A program made the translations under genes and the position numbers. From assembly GCA_002339675.1 (NCBI GenBank), contig DDKB01000002.1, positions 1 to 64,000 of the forward strand: a DNA stretch of 64,000 nucleotides, written 5' to 3'. Origin of the DNA: Stutzerimonas stutzeri. GTDB lineage: Bacteria > Pseudomonadota > Gammaproteobacteria > Pseudomonadales > Pseudomonadaceae. Below are positions 1 through 8,817 of this stretch, piece after piece. The notes under the pieces are model-generated. The model was not told the origin of the DNA, searched no databases, and worked only from the letters and a program-made list of their open reading frames with translations. Each line of letters begins with the position of its first letter. Position 1 is the stretch's first letter.

Positions 1-233
1 GGCCACTAGACGAAGGGGACGCTGCCCGGAAGCTACTGCTTTATTCCGGCTTTCAGCGTGTCGCGTTGTGCTTCACGCTGCAAGTGGCGCGCATTCTATG
101 GACGTCGCTCAGGGTCGTCAAGCACCATCTCAAAAAAAATTACGCGACCCGAAAGCCGCGCGCATCGAGCTATCAGCTTGCCATACAAGGCTCTACACTC
201 GGCCAAAACCGTGCGGTAAGAGAGGTGGGAATC
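1..233. other. Leftmost intergenic stretch, nothing assigned
   Basis: No open frame, RNA gene or convincing promoter was recognised here. The reading frame of the next gene can be extended upstream into this stretch to about position 66, but the extension has no ribosome binding site and an un-protein-like composition, so it is treated as non-coding leader. It may hold a promoter for a gene lying left of the window. Confidence 0.4.
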
Positions 234-1001
234 GTGTCTCCAGTTCTGATTGCGGGATTGGTCATCGCTGGCCTGTGCGTCCTGATAGCGATCGGCGTCA
301 TCAATCAGATTGTCGAGAAGAACAATCTCGAGAAGGCCCGTACGCGTGCCGAGCTGAGCGATCGCATGCGTCGCTGCGCCAATCTGTCGGATGGTTTTCC
401 GGGACAGATGATGACGCCCGCGCTCAAGCTGCTGCTGAGCCGTCTCGAACTGCACCTGGGAGAACGGCTGCAGCCGCTCGACAAGAAGAACACGGCGCTT
501 GAGGCGCGCCTCAGCAAGCTGCGTGGTGCCGTCGCCAAGGGTGAGGACATTCCGCTGGAGAACCCGCCTGTCAAGGTACTCACCGAGGCTCAGGCCAAGG
601 AGATACGGTTGCTGCTCGAAGACCTGCACACACAGATCGTCTGGGCCAACCAACACAATCAGCTGGACACCCAGTCGGCCAAGGCCTGGATCCAGCAGAT
701 CCAGCGCATGATGGTCCTGCTGCACATCGAGTACTTTTCCAACGTCGGCCAGCAGTCCTTGCAGCAGGGCAGCGCCCACAAGGCCCGACTGGCCTTCGAG
801 CGCGGCATCCAGCATATCCGCAAGCAGGCGAATGCTGCCGACTACCAGCCACAGCTGGCAGCGCTCGAAGCCAGCTACGCCCACGCCAACAAGCTCGAAC
901 AGACCCAGCAGAAACCCAAGCTCGACGAACCCAGCGAGCTGGCCGAAGGTCTCAAGAGCCTTGAAAGCGAAGAAGACTGGAAGAAGAAAGACATCTACTG
1001 A
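234..1001 (+). CDS. Single-pass membrane protein of unknown function
   Basis: I do not recognise a named family. The GTG at 234 is chosen because AGAGGTGGG lies just upstream and because the protein then starts directly with a hydrophobic segment (about residues 2-23, VSPVLIAGLVIAGLCVLIAIG). The remaining 255-residue protein is long, charged and mostly helical: a Lys/Glu-rich stretch after the membrane segment, coiled-coil-like heptads around residues 60-110, then a soluble helical region ending in the acidic/basic tail EEDWKKKDIY. This looks like an inner-membrane anchor with a cytoplasmic helical domain, perhaps TPR-like near 'SAHKARLAFERGIQHI'. It is followed by a GST gene on the same strand with an 85-base gap. 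Function unknown. Confidence 0.75.
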   Translation: MSPVLIAGLVIAGLCVLIAIGVINQIVEKNNLEKARTRAELSDRMRRCANLSDGFPGQMMTPALKLLLSRLELHLGERLQPLDKKNTALEARLSKLRGAVAKGEDIPLENPPVKVLTEAQAKEIRLLLEDLHTQIVWANQHNQLDTQSAKAWIQQIQRMMVLLHIEYFSNVGQQSLQQGSAHKARLAFERGIQHIRKQANAADYQPQLAALEASYAHANKLEQTQQKPKLDEPSELAEGLKSLESEEDWKKKDIY

Positions 1002-1086
1002 CCTGCCGCGCACACGGCCCACGGGCTGAGGATGCCGACGCCTATGCAGCGCCGCCACGCGCACGCCTTGCCACGGAGAATTCCCA

Positions 1087-1770
1087 ATGTCGATTACGGT
1101 TTACGGTGCCCCGCTGTCACCCTTCGTCCGCAAGGTGCGGCTGTGTCTACTGGAGAAAGACCTGGCATACGACCTCGAAATGGTGATGCCTTTCACCCCG
1201 CCCGACTGGTACCTGCAGCTCAACCCCCTCGGCCGCATCCCGGCGCTCAAGGACGGTGAATTCACGCTGGCCGACTCCAGCGTCATCTGCCAGTACCTCG
1301 AGGAAACCTATTCGCAGACCATCCGCCTCTACGGCGACACGCCCACCGAGCGAGCGCTGATCCGCTGGCTGGAAAAATACGCCGACTACGAGCTGGCGCC
1401 TCTGACCACCTTTGGCGTGTTCCGTAACCGCCTGCTCAAGCCGAGCAGCGGGCACCCCTGCAACGAGGAAAGCGTGCAGGCTGCGCTCAACGAAAAGCTC
1501 CCGCCGCATTTCGACTATTTGGCGCGACAACTGGGCGAACGGACCTATTTCGTCGGCGAGCGGTTGAGCATGGCTGACCTGGCCTTCGCCTGCCAGCTGA
1601 TCAACATGGAGCATGGCGGCGAGATTATCGATGCCGAACGTTGGCCGGCACTGGCAGCGCACTTTGACCGGGTGAAATCGCTCGCGTCGGTGCAAAGCCT
1701 GCTCCCGGGTGAACAACGAATGACCGCCAGGCTCGTCGAAATGGGCAAGAAGGCAATGCAGTCCCGCTGA
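1087..1770 (+). CDS. Glutathione S-transferase family protein
   Basis: The 227-residue length is typical of soluble bacterial GSTs. The N-terminal thioredoxin-like half (about 1-80) has SPFVRKVR at 11-18, the cis-proline region NPLGRIPAL at 46-54 and the glutathione gamma-glutamyl contact DSS at 63-65. The helical C-terminal half contains the family signature FVGERLSMADLAF, the usual N-capping/Asp motif. S11 is a possible thiol-activating residue; no Cys sits there, arguing against a beta-class cysteine enzyme. It would conjugate or reduce electrophiles with glutathione in the cytoplasm. The substrate cannot be deduced. Start ATG follows CGGAG by about 8 bases. Confidence 0.9.
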   Translation: MSITVYGAPLSPFVRKVRLCLLEKDLAYDLEMVMPFTPPDWYLQLNPLGRIPALKDGEFTLADSSVICQYLEETYSQTIRLYGDTPTERALIRWLEKYADYELAPLTTFGVFRNRLLKPSSGHPCNEESVQAALNEKLPPHFDYLARQLGERTYFVGERLSMADLAFACQLINMEHGGEIIDAERWPALAAHFDRVKSLASVQSLLPGEQRMTARLVEMGKKAMQSR

Positions 1771-1948
1771 CGCTAGGCAGCCTGCCCTGTCGCAGAGCGA
1801 AAGCCTCGCCGCAAGATCCGCACTGCGGCCGCGAATGCGCGACAAGGCGTGTGGGAGACGCGACCGGCGGCGACTGGTCCTGTTGGCCTGGAGCGATTCA
1901 AGGCTCGCATCTGCAGCCCCAGGCACGCGCTACCCGTCATGGCAGCGC

Positions 1949-2827
1949 TCAGAGCAGGCGAATACCCACCCATTGCCGGGCGAACTGGTAGGCGCAGCGG
2001 CCGTTGCGGTTGCCGCGCCCGGTGGCCCAGCGGATGGCGTCCTTTTCCAGCGCCTCATCCCATTCCCAGTGCAACCCGGCCTGGGCGGCGAGCGAGTCGA
2101 TCCAGTGCCGCACCACGTCCAGGTAGTGCTCCTGGCTGAACGGGTAGAACGACAGCCAGAGACCGAAGCGGTCGGACAGCGCGATCTTGTCTTCCACCGC
2201 TTCGTTGGGATGGAGTTCGCCATCCACCATCTGCCAGTGTTCGTTGTCGCTCTGCCGTTCGGGCACCAGGTGCCGGCGATTGGACGTGGCATAGAGCAGC
2301 ACATTCTCCGGCGCGCGCTCCAACGAGCCATCCAGCACCGACTTGAGCACCCGGTAGTCGCCCTCCCCAGCCTCGAATGACAGGTCGTCGCAGAACACCA
2401 CGAAATACTGCGGCTGGCCGGCGAGCTGCTCGACCAGCCGCGGCAGGTCTGCCAGGTGATCGCGTTCGATCTCGATCAGCCTAAGGCCGGCAGCGGCGTG
2501 CTCGGCCAGCAGCGCACGGATCAGCGACGACTTGCCGGTGCCGCGCGCGCCCCAGAGCAACACGTGATTGGACGGCAGGCCGGAGACGAACTGTCGGGTG
2601 TTGTTGGCGAGAAGCTCGCGCTGCCGATCGATGCCGATCAGGTCGCTCAGCGCCAGATCGAGGGAGACCTTCAGCGGCTGCAGATAGCCCCCCGCCCCTT
2701 CCCGGTGCCAGCGTGCCGCCAGGCTGGCGGTCCAGTCGATAGCCGTTCGCGCGGCCGGCAGCAACGGCTCCAGGCGGCTCATCAGGCTGCTGGCCTGTTG
2801 CAGAAAGGCTTTCAGTTCTTGGTCCAT
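1949..2827 (-). CDS. DUF815-type AAA+ ATPase
   Basis: A 292-residue P-loop ATPase: Walker A GARGTGKS at residues 93-100 and a Walker B-like hydrophobic stretch ending in DD at 142-148 (FVVFCDDLSF). The spacing and the C-terminal 'ISLxxRFGLWL'-like region match the DUF815 family, an uncharacterised AAA+ clade found widely in proteobacteria. The ATG at 2827 is preferred because the frame upstream is Arg/Pro-rich and lacks family similarity. Cellular role unknown; no partner is obvious in the neighbourhood. The gene ends toward the GST gene, with a 178-base gap that shows no feature I can name. Confidence 0.85.
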   Translation of the reverse strand: MDQELKAFLQQASSLMSRLEPLLPAARTAIDWTASLAARWHREGAGGYLQPLKVSLDLALSDLIGIDRQRELLANNTRQFVSGLPSNHVLLWGARGTGKSSLIRALLAEHAAAGLRLIEIERDHLADLPRLVEQLAGQPQYFVVFCDDLSFEAGEGDYRVLKSVLDGSLERAPENVLLYATSNRRHLVPERQSDNEHWQMVDGELHPNEAVEDKIALSDRFGLWLSFYPFSQEHYLDVVRHWIDSLAAQAGLHWEWDEALEKDAIRWATGRGNRNGRCAYQFARQWVGIRLL

Positions 2828-2867
2828 AGTGGATTCGGTTACTCCAGAAAGAGGGGCTCGTGGTGCG

Positions 2868-3350
2868 TTACAGGCGGGCCTCGATCGGCGCCGCCAGCGC
2901 GTCCGGCGCGGTGCGCGAAGCGAAGCGCTCGACCGAACGGCCATCATCGGCAATGAGAAACTTGGTGAAGTTCCACTTGATCGCCTTGCTGCCCAGCAAA
3001 CCGGGGGCGCGCTTCTTCAATTCACGAAACAGCGGGTGCGCATCGCCGCCATTGACGCGGACCTTGGCGAACAACGGAAAGCTCACCCCAAAGTTGCGCT
3101 CGCAGAAGGTAACGATCTGCGCCTCGTCTCCCGGCTCCTGATGGCCGAACTGATCGCAGGGAAAGCCGAGCACGACCAGACCGCGATCCCGGTAGCGGCT
3201 CCAGAGCGCCTCCAGCCCCTTGTACTGCGGGGTGAACCCGCACTGACTCGCGGTGTTGACCACCAGTAGCGCCCGGGCGTCGAAATCGCCAAGGGTGACC
3301 TGCCGACCGTCGATGGTCTGGCAGGGAATGTCGAACAGAGGGTCGCGCAT
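2868..3350 (-). CDS. Glutathione peroxidase family (thiol peroxidase)
   Basis: A 160-residue peroxidase with peroxidatic Cys37 in NTASQCGFT, the second family signature LGFPCDQFGHQEP (62-73) and WNFTKF (126-131) that supplies the active-site Trp/Asn. The extra Cys83 (FCERNF) is where bacterial thioredoxin-dependent members carry the resolving Cys, so this enzyme probably uses thioredoxin rather than glutathione. It reduces hydrogen peroxide and organic hydroperoxides in the cytoplasm; no signal peptide is seen. It lies 31 bases downstream of msrB on the same strand, so the two are likely co-transcribed as an oxidative-damage repair unit. Confidence 0.93.
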   Translation of the reverse strand: MRDPLFDIPCQTIDGRQVTLGDFDARALLVVNTASQCGFTPQYKGLEALWSRYRDRGLVVLGFPCDQFGHQEPGDEAQIVTFCERNFGVSFPLFAKVRVNGGDAHPLFRELKKRAPGLLGSKAIKWNFTKFLIADDGRSVERFASRTAPDALAAPIEARL

Positions 3351-3381
3351 GGCGGCGTCCTGATGAGGCGTTACAGGGCCG

Positions 3382-3780
3382 TCAGGCCTCGCGCGGCTTG
3401 TGGTTGAGAGAGGCCGAATTGATGCAGTAGCGCAGCCCGGTCGGCGCCGGGCCATCGGGGAACACATGGCCCAGATGCGCCTCGCAGCGGGCGCAGCGGA
3501 CTTCGATGCGGTGCATGCCGTGGCTGTAGTCGTCGAGGCTGGCGATCGCCGTCTCGCTGACCGGCTGGAAGTAACTCGGCCAGCCGCAACCGGAATCGAA
3601 CTTGGCGTCCGAATCGAACAGTGGCGCGTCGCAGCAGACGCAGTGGTAGATGCCGGGGGTCCGGGTGTCGTTGTAGCGGCCACTGTAGGGCCGTTCGGTG
3701 GCGCCCAGGCGGCAGACCTGGAACTGCTCGTCGGAGAGCTCGGCGCGCCAGGCTTCCAGCGGTTTTTCAAGCTTGTCCAT
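3382..3780 (-). CDS. msrB: Peptide methionine-(R)-S-oxide reductase MsrB
   Basis: The 132-residue SelR domain reduces the R-epimer of methionine sulfoxide in proteins. Zinc ligands are visible as two CxxC pairs, Cys47/Cys50 and Cys96/Cys99. The catalytic Cys119 sits in RYCINSAS and a possible resolving Cys65 in SGCGWPSY. The ATG at 3780 begins MDKLEKPLEAW, as in other pseudomonads; a long upstream extension of the frame is a shadow. It is divergent from alaA with a 189-base gap and is followed by the peroxidase gene. The msrB-peroxidase pairing next to alaA and htpX matches the order I recall from P. aeruginosa. Confidence 0.96.
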   Translation of the reverse strand: MDKLEKPLEAWRAELSDEQFQVCRLGATERPYSGRYNDTRTPGIYHCVCCDAPLFDSDAKFDSGCGWPSYFQPVSETAIASLDDYSHGMHRIEVRCARCEAHLGHVFPDGPAPTGLRYCINSASLNHKPREA

Positions 3781-3969
3781 CGGTACACCTCGTGTTCTCA
3801 AAAAAGCCGGATCTGTACCTTTTCCGGGGGTCGGGCCGCACGTATGATGCGTGGCTCTCAGACGCCTAGTCTGGCAGTGGGGATTCCAGCTGCCAAGGCG
3901 CCCGGATTCACGCCACCGTTGCCGGCCAGCTCCTGCCGGACGCGCCTTCATTTCGGGACACTCACGATC

Positions 3970-5181
3970 ATGCAGGTCAGCAAATCGAACAAGCTCGCCA
4001 ATGTCTGCTACGACATCCGCGGGCCAGTGCTCAAGCACGCCAAACGCCTGGAAGAGGAAGGCCATCGCATCCTCAAGCTGAACATCGGCAACCCGGCGCC
4101 GTTCGGTTTCGAAGCCCCCGAGGAAATCCTTCAGGACGTGATCCGCAACCTGCCGACCGCACAAGGCTACAGCGATTCGAAAGGCCTGTTCAGCGCGCGC
4201 AAGGCGATCATGCAGTACTACCAGCAAAAGCAGGTGGAAGGCGTGACCATCGAGGACATCTACCTCGGCAACGGTGTGTCCGAGCTGATCGTGATGTCCA
4301 TGCAGGCCCTGCTCAACAACGGCGACGAAGTGCTGATCCCGGCGCCCGATTACCCGCTGTGGACCGCCGCGGTAAGCCTGGCCGGTGGCAAGCCTGTGCA
4401 TTACCTGTGCGACGAGCAGGCCAACTGGTGGCCCGACCTGGCCGACATCAAGGCCAAGATCACACCGAACACCAAGGCGCTGGTGCTGATCAATCCCAAC
4501 AACCCCACGGGCGCAGTCTACCCCCGCGAGGTGCTGGAAGGGATGGTGGAACTGGCCCGCCAGCACAAGCTGGTGCTGTTCTCCGACGAGATCTACGACA
4601 AGATCCTCTATGACGGCGCGATCCATGTCTGCACCGCTTCGCTGGCTCCCGACGTGCTCTGCCTGACCTTCAACGGTCTGTCGAAATCCTACCGGGTGGC
4701 GGGCTTCCGCTCCGGCTGGGTGGTGATTTCCGGCCCGAAGCACAAGGCGCAGAGTTACATCGAAGGCATCGACATTCTGGCCAACATGCGCTTATGCGCC
4801 AACGTGCCGTCCCAGCACGCCATCCAGACCGCACTGGGTGGTTACCAGAGCATCAACGACCTGGTGCTGCCGCCGGGCCGCCTGCTCGAGCAACGCAACC
4901 GTACCTGGGAACTGCTCAATGACATTCCCGGCGTCAGCTGCGTGAAGCCCATGGGCGCGCTCTATGCTTTCCCGCGAATCGATCCAAAGGTCTGTCCAAT
5001 CCACAACGACGAGAAATTCGTGCTCGATCTGCTGCTGTCGGAAAAATTGCTGATCGTCCAGGGCACCGCGTTCAACTGGCCGTGGCCGGATCACTTCCGG
5101 GTGGTCACCCTACCCCGCGTCGATGACCTGGAGCAGGCCATCGGCCGCATCGGCAGCTTCCTCAAAACCTACAGCCAGTGA
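3970..5181 (+). CDS. alaA: Glutamate-pyruvate aminotransferase AlaA
   Basis: A 403-residue class I/II PLP aminotransferase, near the length of E. coli AlaA (YfbQ). Landmarks are the PLP-binding NPNNPTG at 175-181, SDEIYD at 205-210, the Schiff-base Lys239 in NGLSKSYR and an Arg in HFRVVTLP near the C-terminus that binds the substrate carboxylate. It makes alanine from pyruvate and glutamate. The ATG at 3970 gives the family N-terminus MQVSKSNKLANVCYDIRGPV; the frame stays open for 190 codons upstream, antisense to msrB, and this is not coding. A small gene of unknown function follows after 6 bases. Confidence 0.95.
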   Translation: MQVSKSNKLANVCYDIRGPVLKHAKRLEEEGHRILKLNIGNPAPFGFEAPEEILQDVIRNLPTAQGYSDSKGLFSARKAIMQYYQQKQVEGVTIEDIYLGNGVSELIVMSMQALLNNGDEVLIPAPDYPLWTAAVSLAGGKPVHYLCDEQANWWPDLADIKAKITPNTKALVLINPNNPTGAVYPREVLEGMVELARQHKLVLFSDEIYDKILYDGAIHVCTASLAPDVLCLTFNGLSKSYRVAGFRSGWVVISGPKHKAQSYIEGIDILANMRLCANVPSQHAIQTALGGYQSINDLVLPPGRLLEQRNRTWELLNDIPGVSCVKPMGALYAFPRIDPKVCPIHNDEKFVLDLLLSEKLLIVQGTAFNWPWPDHFRVVTLPRVDDLEQAIGRIGSFLKTYSQ

Positions 5182-5187
5182 CCGGCG

Positions 5188-5628
5188 GTGGATCTGCAGG
5201 TCGACGACTTCTACCGTGACGCCGCGGCCGGCCTGTTGATCCTTTACCAGGCTTTTCCGCGCAAGGTCACGCTCTACGTCGACGACCTGATCGGCCACCA
5301 GGAGCTCGATGAGTTCGGCCTGCCCAGCACACGCCACCAGAGCTGCCTCGGCGCCCTGCTGTGGCTCGCCGAAGAAGGCTATCTTCGGTTCGACAGCACC
5401 CTCCAGTACCTCGCGCTCGAGCAGGCCGTACTCACCGAAAAGGCCTTCCTGCGCCTGACCGCCACCGCTGCCGGCGCGGATTCGCGCGAGCCATTACCGC
5501 CAAGCGTTCGACGCGTCCGATCGAGCCTGGCCAACGAGCTCCGCCAGGCGTTGCGCGATGGCGATGGCGAACGGCTCGCCCAGCTGACCCATCAGCTGCT
5601 CGGCGCCGGCTTGCGCGGCGAGCCCTGA
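5188..5628 (+). CDS. Conserved hypothetical protein downstream of alaA
   Basis: A 146-residue soluble protein starting at GTG 5188, only 6 bases after the alaA stop, so probably translationally coupled. The first 90 residues (LQVDDFYRDAAAGLLILYQAF, then GHQELDEFGLPSTRHQSCLGALLWLAEEGYLRF) read like a winged-helix fold of the kind that ends in a 'WLxxEGYLRF' strand. The C-terminal third is helical and Arg-rich. There is no catalytic motif. I recall uncharacterised pseudomonad proteins of this kind but no function. Possible DNA-binding or adaptor role is inference only. Confidence 0.75.
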   Translation: MDLQVDDFYRDAAAGLLILYQAFPRKVTLYVDDLIGHQELDEFGLPSTRHQSCLGALLWLAEEGYLRFDSTLQYLALEQAVLTEKAFLRLTATAAGADSREPLPPSVRRVRSSLANELRQALRDGDGERLAQLTHQLLGAGLRGEP

Positions 5629-5670
5629 CGCCAGCGGCGACAGGCGACATAGCTTGAAATAGTCGCCCGG

Positions 5671-5696
5671 TTGAATAGCACCGCCCCGCCCCTTAT
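5671..5696 (+). promoter_or_regulatory. Putative sigma-32 (heat-shock) promoter of htpX
   Basis: TTGAAT (5671-5676), 12 bases, then CCCCTTAT (5689-5696) resembles the sigma-32 pattern TTGAAA-N(11-16)-CCCCATnT. It lies about 45 bases before the htpX ATG. htpX is a known heat-shock/envelope-stress gene, so both position and sequence fit. A second CTTGAAA at 5653-5659 is too far from the -10 to be the partner. Confidence 0.5.
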
Positions 5697-5740
5697 ATAG
5701 CCTATCGTTCTTTACTGTTCTCCCTGGAGTCTGCCGCAAC

Positions 5741-6613
5741 ATGATGCGCATTTTCTTGTTCCTGGCCACCAACCTTGCTGTGTTGGTCGTTGCCAGCATC
5801 ACCCTGAAGCTTCTCGGAGTGGATCGCTACACCGGCCAGAATTACGGCAGTCTGCTGATCTTCTGCGCCGTGTTCGGTTTCGCCGGTGCGCTGGTATCGC
5901 TGTTCATCTCCAAGTGGATGGCCAAGATGAGCACCGGGACCGAGATCATCAGCCAGCCGCGCACGCGCCACGAGCAATGGCTGCTGCAGACCGTCGAGCA
6001 GCTTTCCCGCGAGGCCGGCATCAAGATGCCGGAAGTCGGCATCTTCCCCGCCTACGAGGCCAACGCCTTCGCCACAGGCTGGAACCGGAACGATGCGCTG
6101 GTCGCCGTGAGCCAGGGCCTTCTGGAGCGCTTCTCGCCGGATGAGGTCAAGGCCGTGCTGGCCCACGAAATCGGCCACGTCTCCAACGGCGACATGGTTA
6201 CCCTTGCGCTGATCCAGGGCGTGGTCAACACCTTCGTGATGTTCTTTGCGCGGATCTTCGGCAGCTTCGTCGACCGGGCGATCCTCAAGAACGAGGACGG
6301 CCATGGCATCGGCTACTTTGTTGCCACGATCTTCGCCGAGCTGGTGCTGGGCATCCTGGCGAGCATCATCGTGATGTGGTTCTCGCGCAAACGCGAATTC
6401 CGCGCCGACGAGGCCGGCGCGCAGCTGGCCGGCACCTCGGCGATGATCGGCGCGCTGCAGCGCCTGCGTGCCGAACAGGGCGTGCCGGTGGACATGCCGG
6501 ACAGCCTGAAGGCGTTCAGCATCAACGGCGCCCTGCGCAACGGCCTGGCCGGCCTGCTGATGACCCACCCGACCCTGGAAGACCGTATCGAAGCCCTGCG
6601 CCAGCGCGGCTGA
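5741..6613 (+). CDS. htpX: Membrane zinc metalloprotease HtpX
   Basis: A 290-residue M48 protease of the inner membrane that degrades misfolded membrane proteins, working alongside FtsH. Two N-terminal membrane segments (about 4-22 and 34-56) precede the catalytic HEIGH at 142-146; two further hydrophobic segments follow (about 155-180 and 190-212). The third zinc ligand is the Glu in FRADEAGA. The length and the C-terminal THPTLEDRIEAL are standard. A sigma-32-like promoter lies upstream and a strong hairpin follows, so it is probably a single-gene unit. Confidence 0.96.
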   Translation: MMRIFLFLATNLAVLVVASITLKLLGVDRYTGQNYGSLLIFCAVFGFAGALVSLFISKWMAKMSTGTEIISQPRTRHEQWLLQTVEQLSREAGIKMPEVGIFPAYEANAFATGWNRNDALVAVSQGLLERFSPDEVKAVLAHEIGHVSNGDMVTLALIQGVVNTFVMFFARIFGSFVDRAILKNEDGHGIGYFVATIFAELVLGILASIIVMWFSRKREFRADEAGAQLAGTSAMIGALQRLRAEQGVPVDMPDSLKAFSINGALRNGLAGLLMTHPTLEDRIEALRQRG

Positions 6614-6630
6614 ATCGGCGACCGGACAAC

Positions 6631-6655
6631 AAAGGGCGGCTTCGGCCGCCCTTTC
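6631..6655 (+). terminator. Rho-independent terminator after htpX
   Basis: AAAGGGCGGC-TTCG-GCCGCCCTTT forms a 10-bp stem closed by a stable TTCG tetraloop, followed by CTC, 18 bases after the htpX stop. It also lies downstream of tpm on the other strand, so it can serve both converging genes. Confidence 0.85.
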
Positions 6656-6696
6656 TCATGCAGCGCACGACACCGCCTAACGGGGCGTCTCACCCG

Positions 6697-7365
6697 TTAT
6701 GCCGCAACCGGCGTACCGATCCGGTAACAACGCTCCTCCAGGCGAGTCAGCCCGCGCTGCAGGAATTTCCAGTTGCTCTCATCGAGCACGTCGGCCTGCT
6801 CCAGCAACTGCAGCGACCAGTGCGCGCCCAGCAGCTGCCGGACCTCGGCGTCACCGACGGCGAACGGCGGACCGGCCATCTGCTCCTGGGGATAGTCGAG
6901 GGTCACCAGCAATCCCACGGTGGCCGGCGCCAGGATCCGTACCAGATGAGCGACGTAACGCTGGCGCATCTCCACCGGCAGGGCGATCAGCGCGGCACGG
7001 TCGTAGAACCCCCGGCAATGCGCGACGTCAGCGGCCTGCAGTGCGAAAAAGTCGCCGCAGCGAAGCTCCAGCGTACCGGCGCGGTAGACCCGGAACGCAC
7101 CCTGTTCACTCACCTCGGGCACCAGTTCCTGCTCCGCGAAGAAGTCCTCCACGGCGCGCTCGCTCAGCTCGACACCCAGCACCGGATAGCCCGCCGCGGC
7201 CAGCCACGGCATGTCCAGGCTCTTGCCACACAGCGGCACCAGCACCGGGGTACCTTCGGGCAGCCCGAGCGCAGACCAGTGACGGCGCAGGTAGGGATTG
7301 ACCTCGTGCAGGTGAAAGCCGATCTCGTTGCGTGCCCAGCGGCGCTGCCAGAATCCTTCATCCAT
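6697..7365 (-). CDS. tpm: Thiopurine S-methyltransferase (Tpm)
   Basis: A 222-residue SAM-dependent methyltransferase. The N-terminus MDEGFWQRRWARNEIGFHLHEVNP and the motif VLVPLCGKSLDMPWLA (SAM-binding motif I region, about 40-56) are diagnostic of bacterial thiopurine methyltransferases, which in Pseudomonas also confer tellurite/selenite methylation. GVELSERAVEDFF (about 67-80) gives the acidic residue that contacts the SAM ribose. Cytoplasmic. It converges on htpX with a shared hairpin between them and lies 56 bases from the fleR stop at 7421, transcribed away from it, i.e. downstream of fleR on the same strand. Confidence 0.93.
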   Translation of the reverse strand: MDEGFWQRRWARNEIGFHLHEVNPYLRRHWSALGLPEGTPVLVPLCGKSLDMPWLAAAGYPVLGVELSERAVEDFFAEQELVPEVSEQGAFRVYRAGTLELRCGDFFALQAADVAHCRGFYDRAALIALPVEMRQRYVAHLVRILAPATVGLLVTLDYPQEQMAGPPFAVGDAEVRQLLGAHWSLQLLEQADVLDESNWKFLQRGLTRLEERCYRIGTPVAA

Positions 7366-7420
7366 AACCCGATCCTCGTCGACGGTGATCGCGGCAGCTT
7401 ATCAGAGCCGCCGGATCCGC

Positions 7421-8812
7421 TCAGCGACCGGCGAGCATGGCTTCGGGGTCCATACCGGCGTCACGCATTTGCGCCAGCTTGTAGCGCAGGGTGCGCGCGC
7501 TGATACCCAACCGGTCGGCGGTTTCCTTGCGCCGCCCGCGTTCGGCGCGCAGGGTTTCGAGGATGAGTTCGAACTCGCGCCGCCGCAGGTCGTCGCCGAG
7601 CGCACCGGCCGGCTCGGCCAGGTCGGCCGACGGCAATGGCGCGACCCCCGGGGTCGGCGGCAAAGGCGGCAGAGTCAGTCCCGGCGCAGCTTGCAGACAC
7701 AGATCAGCGGGACGGATCGCGCCGCCGTCCTGCATGATCAGGGCGCGCTGGATGGCATTGTCCAGCTCGCGCACGTTCCCTGGCCAGGCGTGGCCCAGCA
7801 GGCACTGCCGGGCCTCGGCGGTCAGCCGGACCGACGGCTGGCGCATTTTCTTCGCATGCTTGGCCAGCAGCCGCTCGGCGAGCGGGACGATATCGGCCGG
7901 ACGCTCGCGCAGCGGCGGCCAGGCCAGCGGAAATACCGAGAGCCGGTAGAACAGGTCCTCGCGGAACCGGCCATTGCGGACCTCCGTCGCTAGATCGCGG
8001 TTGGTGGTGGCGAGGATGCGCAGATCCAGGGCGATCGGCTTGCGCGCTCCGACCCGCTCGACCTCACGCTCCTGCAGCACACGCAGCAGCTTGGCCTGGA
8101 GCGCCATGGGCATCTCCGAGATCTCGTCGAGCAGCAAGGTGCCGCCATCGGCCAGTTCGAACTTGCCAGGCTGGGCGGCGATGGCGCCGGTAAAGGCGCC
8201 TTTTTCGTGGCCGAACAGCGTGGCTTCGAGCATCTGATCAGGGATCGCGGCGCAGTTGATGGCGACGAACGGATGGCTGGTACGGGCCGACTGCTGGTGG
8301 ATATAGCGCGCCAGTACTTCCTTGCCGGTTCCCGACTCTCCGGAAATCAGCACGGTCGAGTCGCTCCGCGCGACCCGGGCTGCCAGCGCCAGCAGTTGCC
8401 GGCTGGCCGACTCCACTGCCACCGGTCCCTCGTCGTCGTCCGCGCCCGGGTGGCCGCAGGCATGCCGCGCCACCAGCGCCAGCAAGGTAGCCGGCTCGAA
8501 CGGCTTGACCAGGTAATCCACCGCGCCCTGGCGCATCGCCTCGACAGCCCGCTCGACGGCGCCATAAGCAGTCATCAGCAACACCGGCAAGTGCGGATAG
8601 CGCTGACGTGCCACAAGCTGCAGCGCGTGGCCGTCCATGCCGGGCATGTTCACATCGCTGACCAGCAGACCAAAACGTTCCTGCTCCAGCGCCCGCAACG
8701 CCGCCTCGGCGCAATCGACCGCGCGATAGGCATAACCGGCCAGTTCGAGGGTGTCGGCAAGCGCCTGGCGCAGCGCGCGGTCGTCCTCGACCAGGAGAAC
8801 CTTCGCAGCCAT
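7421..8812 (-). CDS. fleR: Flagellar response regulator FleR (sigma-54 activator)
   Basis: A 463-residue NtrC-type activator. The receiver domain (1-120) carries phospho-acceptor Asp53 in VSDVNMPGMDG. The AAA+ domain has Walker A GESGTGKE, the sigma-54 contact loop GAFTGA and the arginine-finger region LFYRLSVFPL. The C-terminal Fis-type helix-turn-helix is ETADRLGISARTLRYKLAQM. In pseudomonads FleR, phosphorylated by FleS, activates the basal-body/hook genes including fliE. The ATG at 8812 is chosen because the family begins MAAKVLLVEDD; an in-frame ATG at 8821 that overlaps the fleS stop (ATGA) would add MSA and cannot be excluded. It is the last gene of the fleSR unit here; normally fliE would follow. 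Confidence 0.95.
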   Translation of the reverse strand: MAAKVLLVEDDRALRQALADTLELAGYAYRAVDCAEAALRALEQERFGLLVSDVNMPGMDGHALQLVARQRYPHLPVLLMTAYGAVERAVEAMRQGAVDYLVKPFEPATLLALVARHACGHPGADDDEGPVAVESASRQLLALAARVARSDSTVLISGESGTGKEVLARYIHQQSARTSHPFVAINCAAIPDQMLEATLFGHEKGAFTGAIAAQPGKFELADGGTLLLDEISEMPMALQAKLLRVLQEREVERVGARKPIALDLRILATTNRDLATEVRNGRFREDLFYRLSVFPLAWPPLRERPADIVPLAERLLAKHAKKMRQPSVRLTAEARQCLLGHAWPGNVRELDNAIQRALIMQDGGAIRPADLCLQAAPGLTLPPLPPTPGVAPLPSADLAEPAGALGDDLRRREFELILETLRAERGRRKETADRLGISARTLRYKLAQMRDAGMDPEAMLAGR

Positions 8813-8817
8813 GGCGC

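Noticed and set aside
3400..3969. 190-codon upstream extension of alaA
   Set aside because: It runs antisense to msrB; the family start is at 3970.
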